In this document: piece by piece, positions 35,377 to 44,617 of the stretch
Layout of the letters: each line of letters begins with the position of its first letter
Position numbering within the stretch: the stretch's first letter is position 1
DNA from: Pseudomonas sp. MWU13-2100
Lineage (GTDB): Bacteria > Pseudomonadota > Gammaproteobacteria > Pseudomonadales > Pseudomonadaceae
DNA: 64,000 nt
Reading direction: 5' to 3'
NCBI RefSeq assembly: GCF_023242365.1
Contig: NZ_JALLIX010000009.1
Span: 116,066-180,065, forward strand
The notes under the pieces: generated by a model
Told to the model about the DNA's origin: nothing
The model's database searches: none
What the model saw: only the letters and a program-made list of their open reading frames with translations
Position numbers and translations under genes: made by a program

Positions 35377-36900
35377 TCAGTCGGACTTGTTGGCCAAGGC
35401 CATCACCACCTGGTCCTCCACCGCTTTGACTTGCCGCCCCCCGACCAGGTAATTGTTGCTCAGCATGGCGAATACCAACGGCCGCCCATCACGGCTGGTG
35501 ACATAACCGGCCAACGACGACACACCGCCCATGCTGCCGGTCTTGGCATGCAGGTTGTTCGCCGCCGCCGTGCCGCGCAGGCGTTTGCGCAAGGTGCCAC
35601 CGATCATCCGCTCGGGATTGCCGGCAACCGGCAGCGCCGCATACCAGGCCTGGAACCAGGGCCGACCCCGCGCCGCCAGCAGCAAATCGCTGAGGGTCCG
35701 CGCCGACACCTGGTTACGCCGTGACAAACCGGAACCATCGAACTGCAGCAACTCCGTCGACGCCACCCCGTGCCCCTGCAGGAACCCGTTGACCGCCGCC
35801 ACACCCGCCGCCGCAGTGCCCGCATGCGCGGTCTTGCGCCCCATGGACTTGAGCAGGATCTCCGCCATATTGTTGTTCGACAACTTGAGCAGCGGCGGCA
35901 TCAACTCCGCGAGGACCGGCGACTGGTGCTCGACCAGCGGCTGGGCCGCAGCCGGCGTAGCGACGCCGAGCACACTGCCGCCTTCCACCGCGATCCCCTG
36001 CTGGAGCAAGGCGGTACGGAACAGATCAGCCACCAATCCAGTCGGTTCCCAGACACTGACCTGGGCAATGCGCTCCGCGCCCTTGGGCAACGCGCCGTCG
36101 ATGCGCAGCAGGTTGCCGCCATGGACCCGACTGACCACCAGCGGACCACCGCGGCCCGTCCTGGCCCGGTTGAGCACGTTCATATAACGGTTGGCCGGCG
36201 TGAAGCTGACCCGCACCGGCTGATGGGCCGAGCTACCGGCATGCACATTCACCAGGATCGAACCGACATCCAGGTCGGCGTTCGGCGACACGCTCAGCGC
36301 GGAAATCTGCGCCGCGAAGTACTGCTGCTCGTCATCGCTGGACCAATCGACCCCCAGCCGTTCATGGTCGAAGGCGGTGTCATCGAGGATCAGGCGTCCG
36401 CGCACCCGCGTGATGCCTTTGCGCGCCAGCCCGGCCGCCAGGGCCTGGTAGTCTTCCTGGCGCATCGTCGGGTCACCTGTGCCGCGCAGGTACAGATCGC
36501 CGTTCAGCACCGTGCCCTGTTGCCCCCCCGTGCTCAGCAGGGTCGTGGAAAAACGATAATCGGCGCCCAGCACTTCCATGGCCGCCGCCGTGGTCACCAG
36601 TTTGAGGCTGGAAGCCGGAATCAGGCGGAATTGCGGGTTGTATTCGCACACCAGTTTGCCGGTGTTCGCCTCGCGCACCACCAGCGAGGTCATCGCACCC
36701 TGCAACGCCGGAGCGCGCAGGACGCTGTCGAGCCCGGCGCAAAAGGCCGAGCGTGGCAACGGCAATGGCAACTGCGCCGCTTGCAGAACCACCGCCCGGA
36801 CCGGCTCGGGAGCCTTCGGTGCCTTGCTGGAGCAGGCCGCCAACAGTGCGCATAACGCCAATGCGACGCCCTTGCCCATGAAACCCTGTACCGAATTCAT
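35377..36900 (-). CDS. dacB: DacB, D-alanyl-D-alanine carboxypeptidase (PBP4)
   Basis: A low-molecular-mass penicillin-binding protein that trims D-Ala from, and cuts cross-links in, peptidoglycan. Active-site motifs are in order: SxxK in IPASSLKLV, SxN in KLSNNNMAEILL and KTG in HAKTGSMGGVSSLAG. The large insert between SxxK and SxN is typical of class C PBP4. ATG 36900 starts a lipoprotein-like signal peptide (ALCALLAACSS), suggesting it is outer-membrane anchored. Length is 507 residues. In P. aeruginosa, loss of dacB raises ampC expression. Confidence 0.92.
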   Translation of the reverse strand: MNSVQGFMGKGVALALCALLAACSSKAPKAPEPVRAVVLQAAQLPLPLPRSAFCAGLDSVLRAPALQGAMTSLVVREANTGKLVCEYNPQFRLIPASSLKLVTTAAAMEVLGADYRFSTTLLSTGGQQGTVLNGDLYLRGTGDPTMRQEDYQALAAGLARKGITRVRGRLILDDTAFDHERLGVDWSSDDEQQYFAAQISALSVSPNADLDVGSILVNVHAGSSAHQPVRVSFTPANRYMNVLNRARTGRGGPLVVSRVHGGNLLRIDGALPKGAERIAQVSVWEPTGLVADLFRTALLQQGIAVEGGSVLGVATPAAAQPLVEHQSPVLAELMPPLLKLSNNNMAEILLKSMGRKTAHAGTAAAGVAAVNGFLQGHGVASTELLQFDGSGLSRRNQVSARTLSDLLLAARGRPWFQAWYAALPVAGNPERMIGGTLRKRLRGTAAANNLHAKTGSMGGVSSLAGYVTSRDGRPLVFAMLSNNYLVGGRQVKAVEDQVVMALANKSD

Positions 36901-37081
36901 CTTGCGCCTCGAACTCAACCAATAAATACACAATAGCCTCTGCCTGCGGCAGCGGCTGATCCACTCAGGAGGCACGTAAGAACAAGGTACTTATCGAGTC
37001 AACGGGGAAGGGAATTATGCGGCAAGCCCGGCCCCGGAATCCATGTGCAAGCGACAGGTTTCCAGGGACAGGCTGTGTAGC

Positions 37082-38134
37082 TCAGGGCGCCAGGGTGGTG
37101 ACGGAAAAGCTGTTGGCGTGAAACAGCGGATCGGCCTTGGCTTCGCCCTTGGCGGTCGCCGGCAGGGTGAAGTCCATGGCCGGCAGGTAGACCTTGCGGC
37201 TCAGCGGGTCGAACGCCATGTTGTAGGCCATCGGCAAGGTGCTGACGCTGCCCAGTACACGGTAGTGATCGACATCCGTCTGTTCGACCAGCGTCAGGTT
37301 GGCGTCCAAGCCGCTGGGGATGATCAACCGATGTTGCCCGGCATCCCAGGCCAGCGCATTGACGTCCCGGGTGATCGGCAGGCTGGCCTTGACCGCGCCG
37401 CTCTCCAGGTCGGCGACGATCAGCCGTGGCTGCTTGCCGCGACAGGCGACGAACAGCCGCTGTCCCGGCTGGTCCAGGGCCAGGGCGCTGGGTTTCGGGC
37501 AGCCCTCGAAGGTCCAGCGATCGAGCACTTCGAAAGTGCTGGCGGAAAACCGCGCCACCTTGCCCTCGTCACGCATCGGCAGGAAGAAACTGCCATCGCC
37601 CTTGACCAGCAGCGGGTCGATTTTCTTCACGTCCAGTTCGTGGGCGGCGGTGATCTTTTCCTGTTTCGGATCGAAGACAAACAGCGTCGAACGATCCGCC
37701 CGCCGGCCGCTGACGACAATCACCTGGCCGCTGCGCGGCTCGTACACCGCGCTGTTGAGATTGCTCTGGGCCACCGCAATACGTTTGAGCCACTTGAGGC
37801 TCGACAGCTCGACCACACCGAGGCTGCCATCGGTGTTGAGCACGAACAGGCGATTGCGTTCGGGCACGAACACCACGGCATTGGCACCCTGCGAATGCTC
37901 GGTGGTTTTCACCAGGCGTTGTTTCGCCACGTCGAACACGCTCAGGCCGTTTTCCCGCCGGGCCAGAAACAGGTAGGGCCGGGTCGGGTCGAGGGCGGCG
38001 AAGCCCCAACTGTCGCCGGAGCCGGGCAAGCGGACCTGATGCTCACGCTGGTACAGGCGCCCGTCATCGGCTGCCGCCGCCAGGCCGGCCGCGCCCAGGG
38101 TCAGGACCAACAAAACCGCACTGAGTCTTTTCAT
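37082..38134 (-). CDS. Secreted YncE-like beta-propeller protein
   Basis: A 350-residue protein with a cleavable signal peptide (VLLVLTLGAAGLAAAADD) and repeated propeller blades (LFVLNTDGSLGVVELSSL, IVVSGRRADRSTLFVFDP, LFVACRGKQPRLIVADLE). The fold resembles YncE, a periplasmic seven-bladed propeller often encoded beside TonB-dependent receptors. The ATG overlaps the receptor stop by one base (TGATG), so translation is coupled. A role in handling the receptor's ligand is an inference. Confidence 0.8.
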   Translation of the reverse strand: MKRLSAVLLVLTLGAAGLAAAADDGRLYQREHQVRLPGSGDSWGFAALDPTRPYLFLARRENGLSVFDVAKQRLVKTTEHSQGANAVVFVPERNRLFVLNTDGSLGVVELSSLKWLKRIAVAQSNLNSAVYEPRSGQVIVVSGRRADRSTLFVFDPKQEKITAAHELDVKKIDPLLVKGDGSFFLPMRDEGKVARFSASTFEVLDRWTFEGCPKPSALALDQPGQRLFVACRGKQPRLIVADLESGAVKASLPITRDVNALAWDAGQHRLIIPSGLDANLTLVEQTDVDHYRVLGSVSTLPMAYNMAFDPLSRKVYLPAMDFTLPATAKGEAKADPLFHANSFSVTTLAP

Positions 38135-40584
38135 CAGAACTCCAGGGTGCTGGAAACCGACACCTGCCGCGCATCGCCCATGGACACGAAGAGCTGGCTG
38201 ACCGCCGAGGTGTAGTAGACCTTGTTGAACAGGTTCTTCACGTTGAGCTGGAACTTGACCTTCTGTCCCTCGACCCGGGTATCGTAGGTGGCGAAGGCAT
38301 CGGCCACGGTGTAGCCCGGCAGATCGAAGGTGTTGGCCGCATCGCCGCTGCGATGACCGACATAGCGCGCCCCGGCACCGGCACGCAGCTTGTCGCCACC
38401 GCCCATGATCGAACCGAAGTCGTAGACCGCCGACAGGGAACCGGCGTTCTTCGCCACGTTCTGCAGGCGGTTGCCCTGGTAGTTGGCGTCCTGGGTGACC
38501 TGGGCATCGGTGTAGGCGTAACTGCCGATCAGGCTCCAGCGCTCGCTCAGTTGACCGCTGGCATCCAGTTCCAGGCCGCGCGAGCGGACCTGGCCGGCAA
38601 TACTGTACTGGGTAGTCAGGCCGTCGGCGATGGACACCAGCACATTGCGCTTATGGATATCGAAGATCGCCGCCGTAGCGGTGATGCGCCCGGGAATATC
38701 CAGCTTGGTGCCGATTTCCCAGGCCTTGGACTGTTCCGGTTCAAGCGAGCCGTCGAGCACCAGGCGGGTAGTGCTGGTCAGCGCCAATGGGGCGATGGTG
38801 GAGTTGGGCTTGAAGGATTCGGTGTAGCTGCCATAGAACGACAGCTCGTCGCTGTAGCGATATACCAGGCCGGCGCGTGGCACGAACTTCTCGCCGTTGC
38901 CGTTGGTGTTGACCTGGAACGGCCGGCCCTTGCCCGCGTATTGGTCGTACATCTGGAAGCGGCCGCCGGCCACCAGGATCCACTGGTCGTTGAGGTGGAT
39001 CGAGTCCTGGGCAAACAACGAGTCGCTGCGCAGCAGGTCGGTCTGGTCGCTGTCCTTGGCGCTGACGGTGGAGCCCGGGACTTCGCGGCCATAGACCGGG
39101 TCCAGGTAGTTGAAGGTGGTCAACGGACTCTGGCGGATCAGGTTGGAGCGGTAGATCTTGCGGTACTCGTCGTCGACACCGAACACCAGGTCATGCTGCA
39201 TGCCGGCCACATCGACCTTGCCGTCGAGGCTGGCGGTGGTGAAGCGATCAGTGGTCAGCGCGCCCTGGGTGCCATCCATGCTGCGCACTAGGGTGCCGTT
39301 GGCCGGGTTGACCGAGACCACCCGGACCTGGCTGGCATCGTAGGTTTCGCGGTTCCAGCTATAGCCGAAGTGGGCCTTCCAGTTGTCGTTCAGATCGTGG
39401 TCGGCTTCGAAATGGACCAGGTCCGAACGTCCTTCCATATTGTTGAACGGCTCATCCAGCCGGCGATCCTTGGGAATCGCCAACGGATGGTTGGTCCGCG
39501 GATCGATGGCCGTGCCACGGTCGAACGGAGTCAGGAACTCGCGGTGCTCATAGGACAGCAGCAGCTTGGTGGTCTCGCCGAACCAGGCCAGGGAGGGAGC
39601 GATCAGGGTCTCGCGATGGGCACCGAAGTTGCGCCAGTAATCTTCGTCTTCACGATCCAGGACCATGCGGTAGGCCAACCCGGAATCACCGAGGGCACCG
39701 GTGCTGTCGAGGCTGGCGCCGCTGCCATTCTTGCCGGAGCCGTAGGTCGAGCCGCGCAGGGTCACGGCGTTGTACTGCTCCAGCTGCGGTTTCTTGCTGA
39801 CCAGGTTGACCACGCCGCCCGGGTCCTGGATACCGTAGAGCAAGGAGGCCGGGCCCTTGAGCACTTCGACCCGCTCGGTGCTGGCGTTCAGCGCACGGCC
39901 CTGCACCAGCGGCATGCCGTCCTGCATGATCGAACCATTGCGGTTGTCGCCGAAGCCGCGAATCATCACCGCGTCCTGGGTGCCGCCGAGGGTGTTGGCC
40001 TGGGTGATGCCGCTGATGTTGTTCAGCGCATCATCAAGGTTGCGCGGGGTCTGGTCACGCAGGACCTGGGACGAGACCACATTGATGCTCTGCGGGATTT
40101 CCTGCAGCGAGGCGCTGGAACGGGACACCGAGGTGACCTGTGGCGGCTGGTAGCTGGTGGCGGAGGCCTGCGGGTTGCCGTTGATGGTGGTGGCGCCGAG
40201 GTTCAGGGCGCCCTGGGTCGGCACGGGTTCGAGAGCCAGGGTGTGGTCGTCGGTGCGGCGGAAGGTGAGGCCGGAATTGCTCAGCAGCCGCTGCATCGCC
40301 TGCTCGGCGCTCATCTGCCCGTTGAGCGCCGGGGCTTGTTGGTCATAGGCGGCCTCATCGGTGTAGACCACGCTCAGGCCGGTGACCCGGCTGAAGTCGC
40401 TCAGGGCCCGGGGCAGCGGCTTGGCGGCGATGGCGAAGTTGAACTGCGCGCTGTGCTGCGCCGCGGACTCGGCCGCCAGGGCCACGCCCAGGGGCAGCAA
40501 CGCCAGCCCCGAGACCGCCAGCGCCGATGCGCCGAACCACCGCTTGAGCGAACTGCCTGTCACTGCTTTTGCCCTGGACTTCAT
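38134..40584 (-). CDS. TonB-dependent siderophore receptor with STN signalling domain
   Basis: An outer-membrane receptor of 816 residues. The signal peptide is followed by a secretin/TonB short N-terminal (STN) domain (FNFAIAAKPLPRALSDFSRV). The plug (IPQSINVVSSQVLRDQTPRN, RVEVLKGPASLLYGIQDPGG) comes next, then the barrel, ending in Phe (VSSTLEF). The STN domain fits control through the FecR/FecI pair encoded just upstream. ATG 40614 is an alternative start that adds ten residues; neither start has a strong ribosome-binding site. The plug/barrel pattern is that of siderophore receptors such as FpvA and FoxA. The ligand is unknown. Confidence 0.92.
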   Translation of the reverse strand: MKSRAKAVTGSSLKRWFGASALAVSGLALLPLGVALAAESAAQHSAQFNFAIAAKPLPRALSDFSRVTGLSVVYTDEAAYDQQAPALNGQMSAEQAMQRLLSNSGLTFRRTDDHTLALEPVPTQGALNLGATTINGNPQASATSYQPPQVTSVSRSSASLQEIPQSINVVSSQVLRDQTPRNLDDALNNISGITQANTLGGTQDAVMIRGFGDNRNGSIMQDGMPLVQGRALNASTERVEVLKGPASLLYGIQDPGGVVNLVSKKPQLEQYNAVTLRGSTYGSGKNGSGASLDSTGALGDSGLAYRMVLDREDEDYWRNFGAHRETLIAPSLAWFGETTKLLLSYEHREFLTPFDRGTAIDPRTNHPLAIPKDRRLDEPFNNMEGRSDLVHFEADHDLNDNWKAHFGYSWNRETYDASQVRVVSVNPANGTLVRSMDGTQGALTTDRFTTASLDGKVDVAGMQHDLVFGVDDEYRKIYRSNLIRQSPLTTFNYLDPVYGREVPGSTVSAKDSDQTDLLRSDSLFAQDSIHLNDQWILVAGGRFQMYDQYAGKGRPFQVNTNGNGEKFVPRAGLVYRYSDELSFYGSYTESFKPNSTIAPLALTSTTRLVLDGSLEPEQSKAWEIGTKLDIPGRITATAAIFDIHKRNVLVSIADGLTTQYSIAGQVRSRGLELDASGQLSERWSLIGSYAYTDAQVTQDANYQGNRLQNVAKNAGSLSAVYDFGSIMGGGDKLRAGAGARYVGHRSGDAANTFDLPGYTVADAFATYDTRVEGQKVKFQLNVKNLFNKVYYTSAVSQLFVSMGDARQVSVSSTLEF

Positions 40585-40699
40585 ATGTGCCTGACCCGTA
40601 CGTAGAGAACCCATTAATGCGAATGAATCGCACTTTCAAGCACTACACGGATGGGCTGCCGGGTTACCTCACTTTTATTTTGAAAATATTTTGCCGGGA

Positions 40700-41692
40700 T
40701 CAACGCAATACGATGACCCGGCCCAACAGGTTGTGCTGTTCGAACCCCAGAACGCCTTGCAGCGAATCGAGCACCGCCCGCGGATCCTTGTTCGCAAAGC
40801 TGCCGCTGATCCGTCGTGCCGCCAGGCTGTCGTTGAACACCAGGATTCGTCCCGGGTAGTAGCGACCCAGGTCCTCGACCACCTCGGCCAGGGTGGCTTT
40901 CGAATAGTTCAGCCAGCCCTGGCGCCAGGCCAACAGTTGGGCGCTGTCCACCGGATGCAGCGGCTGCGCCGCACCGTCGGCATAGGCCAGTTGCTGGTTG
41001 GTGCCGAGAATCTGTTGTGGCGCCCGCGCGCTCGCCCGCACCCCGACCCGCCCGGACAACACCGTCACCCGCGCACCACCCGGTTGCAAACGCACCTCGA
41101 ACTGCGTGCCGAGCACCCGCGCCTCGCCGCCCTGGGCATCCACCACAAAGGGCTCACCGGTATGACTCACCTGGAAAAACGCCGCGCCGCGACGCAACCG
41201 GACATGCCGTTGGCCCGCGCTGAAATCCACGGAGATCGCGCTGTCGGTATCCAGGGTGACTTCGGAACGGTCGGCCAGGGTCAGCGTGCGCACCTGTCCC
41301 GGCACCGAGACATAGTCGGCGCCGAGGTCGTCAAGCCAACGTCGAGGCTCGAAACCCAGGCCCATGGACATCATCATCAGCAGCAGGCAGGCGGCCATGG
41401 CCAGGCCCGCCGACCAGCGCCAGCGCAGCGCCGGCTTGGGTCGGTCCATGGCCGCGAGCAACGCTTGCAAGGCCGCAGCCTCCTCCCTGGCCAGGGTGCT
41501 CGCCGGCACTTCGCTCAGTTCCCAGAGCACCTGGGCCTGGGTATAGGCCTCGACATGGGCCGGGTCGGCTTGCAGCCAGAGGCTGAAACGCGCCTGATCG
41601 CCCCGGCTCGGCTGATCGTGCAACAGGCTGAGCCAGGCCAGGGCGACCTGTTCCTGGGCGGGCGTCACGGCGACGCCGGAAGAATGGATCAC
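40700..41692 (-). CDS. FecR-family anti-sigma factor
   Basis: A 330-residue inner-membrane regulator that passes the receptor signal to the ECF sigma factor. The N-terminal DUF4880 domain has SLWLQADPAHVEAYTQAQVL. A membrane segment is at about 93-115 (AGLAMAACLLLMMMSMGLG). The periplasmic FecR domain holds VLGTQFEVRLQ and VLSGRVGVRA. The start overlaps the sigma-factor stop by four bases. The C-terminal part ends in VIVLR, typical of the signalling region that contacts the receptor STN domain. Confidence 0.92.
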   Translation of the reverse strand: MIHSSGVAVTPAQEQVALAWLSLLHDQPSRGDQARFSLWLQADPAHVEAYTQAQVLWELSEVPASTLAREEAAALQALLAAMDRPKPALRWRWSAGLAMAACLLLMMMSMGLGFEPRRWLDDLGADYVSVPGQVRTLTLADRSEVTLDTDSAISVDFSAGQRHVRLRRGAAFFQVSHTGEPFVVDAQGGEARVLGTQFEVRLQPGGARVTVLSGRVGVRASARAPQQILGTNQQLAYADGAAQPLHPVDSAQLLAWRQGWLNYSKATLAEVVEDLGRYYPGRILVFNDSLAARRISGSFANKDPRAVLDSLQGVLGFEQHNLLGRVIVLR

Positions 41693-42294
41693 GATGCTTT
41701 CCCTGGCAGACGTGTGGTCGACGGTTCTCTATGTGTTGCGCAGGGCTCTCGCAGACTGGCCTTGCAAGCTTCGAGGGCCCGCATCATGTGTTTTTCCACG
41801 GCACTTTGCGAGAGGCCCACGGCCTTGGCGATCTCAGCGTACTTGCGGCCGTGGATCCGGTTGAGCAGGAAAATCTGCCGGGTGCGCTCCGGCAGGCTGC
41901 GCAGGGCCGCCTCGACATGCCGCAGGTCGTTACCGGCCGCCAGGGCCGCCTCGGGCTCGAGGCACTGGTTATCCTGCTGCTCGGGCAGCCAGCCTTCGTT
42001 GACTCGCACGCGCGCACCCTCGCTGCGCAAGTGGTCGATGGCTATGTTGCCGGCGCAACGCAACAGGTAGGTGCTCAGTTCCTCCACCTGCACCAGCGGC
42101 CGGCGCCAGAAACGCAGGAACAGGTCCTGGACCAGGTCCGCCGCCGTCGCGCGACAACCGACCCGGCGACTGACCAGCGCCTCCATCTGCGAACGCTGGG
42201 ACAGGAACACTTGCAGGAAATCCGCGCGACCGGCGTGCAACTCGGTCCCCTCGGTATCCGGGTTCTCGGGGGGGCGCATGGCCAGGTTCATCAC
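41689..42294 (-). CDS. FecI-type ECF sigma factor
   Basis: A 201-residue ECF sigma factor. Region 2 is AADLVQDLFLRFWRRPL with LLRCAGNIAIDHLRSE, and region 4 is LPERTRQIFLLNRIHGRKYA with VGLSQSAVEKHMMRAL. It likely transcribes the receptor operon in response to its siderophore. A Fur-like box lies about 60 bases upstream. GGAATG or similar is not a strong ribosome-binding site; the second ATG (42291) is an alternative start. Confidence 0.93.
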   Translation of the reverse strand: MMNLAMRPPENPDTEGTELHAGRADFLQVFLSQRSQMEALVSRRVGCRATAADLVQDLFLRFWRRPLVQVEELSTYLLRCAGNIAIDHLRSEGARVRVNEGWLPEQQDNQCLEPEAALAAGNDLRHVEAALRSLPERTRQIFLLNRIHGRKYAEIAKAVGLSQSAVEKHMMRALEACKASLREPCATHREPSTTRLPGKAS

Positions 42295-42350
42295 GACACT
42301 CCCAGCAACAGTCAGCCGCCGAGCAGCAGCGAGCCAGCGGAAAGGATGCC

Positions 42351-42374
42351 AATATTAATGATAAAAATTCTCAT
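42351..42374 (-). promoter_or_regulatory. Candidate Fur box upstream of the ECF sigma gene
   Basis: The plus strand reads ATTAATGATAAAAATTCTCAT at 42354-42374, written here as ATTAATGATA plus AAAATTCTCAT. It resembles the GATAATGATAATCATTATC pattern of Fur sites, the expected control for an iron-starvation sigma factor. Confidence 0.5.
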
Positions 42375-42500
42375 ACGCAAAGACATCCGACGATCTGCGG
42401 AGATACGAGGACATCCGGGACTGGTCATCCGAACGGCTAACCAGGGTGAAACACCAGGGTGGATCAGGCGGGTTCCGGACTGATCGTTGAACGGGGGCCC

Positions 42501-42532
42501 AAACGAAAACGGGCCTGCAGATGCAGGCCCGT
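42501..42532 (-). terminator. Terminator of the HPF-family gene
   Basis: ACGGGCCTGCAG (42509-42520) pairs with ATGCAGGCCCGT (42521-42532). On the minus strand the stem is followed by TTTTCGTTT. It lies 18 bases after the stop of the gene at 42551. Confidence 0.85.
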
Positions 42533-42550
42533 CGTGGTCAGCGTCGAGGA

Positions 42551-42964
42551 TCAGCCATTAGCGGCCAGTCGCACACGTTCTTTCTCTTCGAACTCCTCTT
42601 CCAGCAGCGCGTCTCCCAGGTCGCGGCGCTCGCCCACAGTGGCGGTCGCGCGTTTGGCTTGCAGTTTGCCGAACAGATGCTCCAGTGCATGTTCCAGTTT
42701 GGTGGCCGCGCCATCGATCGCCTGTTCCAGCGTATCGGCTTTATGGGTGACCGAAATCGGTTGATGGCCTTTTGGCCGCGCTTCCATCTGACAGCGCATA
42801 TCGTGGGGACCGGGCTTGTCGCCGTTCTCGTCCGCCAGGTGAACTTCGACCCGTGTCAGGTCTTCTTCATAACGTTCGAGCGCGTTCTCGACGCTCGTCC
42901 GGACCCATTCCTCCAGTCGAATGCTGCTTTGAATATGGTTATCACTATTGACTTGGATTTGCAT
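42551..42964 (-). CDS. HPF/RaiA-family ribosome-associated protein
   Basis: A 137-residue protein of the ribosome hibernation family (sigma-54 modulation protein/YfiA). The core fold is MQIQVNSDNHIQSSIRLEEW, RYEEDLTRVEVHLADEN and ADTLEQAIDGAATKLEHALE. It has an acidic tail (LLEEEFEEKERVRL) beyond the usual 100-residue short form but no long-form dimerisation domain. It probably inactivates ribosomes under stress. It is a single gene with its own terminator. Confidence 0.85.
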   Translation of the reverse strand: MQIQVNSDNHIQSSIRLEEWVRTSVENALERYEEDLTRVEVHLADENGDKPGPHDMRCQMEARPKGHQPISVTHKADTLEQAIDGAATKLEHALEHLFGKLQAKRATATVGERRDLGDALLEEEFEEKERVRLAANG

Positions 42965-43263
42965 AGTTATTCCCTTATTTCAGCTAGCTAGTAAGAGACT
43001 CGTCGGCAGCGTCTGAAGGCGTGCTGAACATGACCTCTTGATGACAGAGTTGGGCAGTTGGAAAAACAATTCAAGCCCTTTGAAAAGATAAATAATTATC
43101 CGACGAAATAGCCGGACAAGCCCGTAAAGCGCTGTTAATGTCGGGAGTTGGGTCGCATCGCTTTCCTGTCATCTCCTGCAACAATCTCCCTGGAAAAGTC
43201 CCCCCGCAAAGTCGGCGCAAAAGTCTTGCTGCGCCAGACATCCTTGCCCGGCGCTCGCCCCCA

Positions 43264-44463
43264 TCAGGCCTGGCGCAACCCCGGCAACACCTTGCGCTCG
43301 CGGGTGTAGCTCAACACGAAATGTGCCACCAGGCCGAAGATCAATCCCCAGAACGCCGCCGCCAGCCCCAGGTAGCTCATGCCCGAAGCGGTCACCAGGA
43401 AGGTGATCAACGCCGCCTCCCGCTGTTTCTCCTCGGCCATGGCTCCCGTGAGCCCGGCACTGATCGCGCCGAACAGCGCCAGCCCGGCCAGGGACGCGAT
43501 CAGTTCCTTGGGCAAGGCGCCGAACACCGAGGCCAGGGTCGCGCCGAAGGTGCCCATCAGAATGTAGAAAACCCCGCAGGCGATGCCGGCGATATAGCGC
43601 TTGTCGCGGTTTTCGTGAGCCTCGCGACCGGTGCAGATCGCCGCCGTGATCGCCGCCAGATTGAGACCATGGGCGCCGAACGGCGCCAGCAACACCGCGC
43701 CCACGGCGGTCAGCGAGATCATCGGTCGGGCCGGCTGGGGATAACCGGCCGTGCGCAGCACCGCCATGCCCGGCACGTGCTGGCCGGTCAGGGTCACCAG
43801 GGCCAGCGGCAGGCCGATATTGACGATCGCGTGCCAGCTCCACTCGGGCGCGGTGAAGATCGGATGCGCCACCGCCACGGTGATCGCCCCCTGATTCAAC
43901 TCGCCCATCAGCGCGGCGAAGCCACAACCGACGATCAACACCGACAGAATCGCGTAGCGCGGCGAGCAGCGCTTGCACACCAGGTAGACGGCGATCATCG
44001 ACAACACCAGCGCCGGTTGCAGGCGGATCGAGGTGAACAGCTCGGCGCCGAAGCGAAACAGGATCCCCGCCAGCATCGCCGCGGCAATCGCCTTGGGCAG
44101 GCGGCTCATCAACTTGTCGAAGGCTCCCGACAGCCCCACCGCCAGGATGATCAGCGACGCTACCACATAGGCCCCGATGGCCTCGGCGAACGACACCGTC
44201 GGCAGCAGCGACACCAGCAGCGCCGCGCCAGGCGTCGACCAGGCGGTAATCACCGGGATCCGCAGGCGCCAGCTCAACAGCAGGCCGGTGACGCCGCTGC
44301 CGATGGAAATCGCCCAGATCCACGACGCCACCTGCTCGCTGGACAGATGCGCCTGGGACGCCGCCTGGAACACGATGATCAACGGGCCGGCGTAGGAAAT
44401 GACCACGGCGATAAAGCCGGCGATCACCGCGGACAACGAAAAATCCTTTCTGAGGCTACTCAT
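43264..44463 (-). CDS. benE: BenE-family benzoate/aromatic transporter
   Basis: A 399-residue inner-membrane protein of the BenE family, which takes up benzoate or related compounds. It has about twelve hydrophobic segments and the family motifs AWSTPGAALL and PFGAHGLNLAAITAAICTGR. ATG 44463 (MSSLRKDFSLS) is chosen; the upstream frame to 44592 lies in the divergent promoter region. It is divergent from the MocR regulator, with operator-like repeats between. The ligand may not be benzoate, since no ben catabolic genes are in view. Confidence 0.88.
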   Translation of the reverse strand: MSSLRKDFSLSAVIAGFIAVVISYAGPLIIVFQAASQAHLSSEQVASWIWAISIGSGVTGLLLSWRLRIPVITAWSTPGAALLVSLLPTVSFAEAIGAYVVASLIILAVGLSGAFDKLMSRLPKAIAAAMLAGILFRFGAELFTSIRLQPALVLSMIAVYLVCKRCSPRYAILSVLIVGCGFAALMGELNQGAITVAVAHPIFTAPEWSWHAIVNIGLPLALVTLTGQHVPGMAVLRTAGYPQPARPMISLTAVGAVLLAPFGAHGLNLAAITAAICTGREAHENRDKRYIAGIACGVFYILMGTFGATLASVFGALPKELIASLAGLALFGAISAGLTGAMAEEKQREAALITFLVTASGMSYLGLAAAFWGLIFGLVAHFVLSYTRERKVLPGLRQA

Positions 44464-44491
44464 GAGCGTCGATACCTGAGCGTGGGAGGCT

Positions 44492-44556
44492 TTGATTCGA
44501 TTGAATCGATTTATGTGCATATAACCGCAAAAATTGATTCGATTCAATAGAATCAA
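44492..44556. promoter_or_regulatory. MocR operator repeats between benE and its regulator
   Basis: Box 1 is TTGATTCGATTGAATCGA at 44492-44509, with GATTC and GAATC arms. Box 2 at 44534-44556 starts TTGATTC and ends GAATCAA around GATTCAATA. The TTGATTCGATT core is repeated in both in the same direction, 42 bases apart, a layout typical of MocR sites. Confidence 0.6.
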
Positions 44557-44617
44557 TTTGGCTTGCAGACCCTGTGATAAGCTTGCCGGCACTTTTCAGG
44601 ATCGGTAGCCATCAAGC

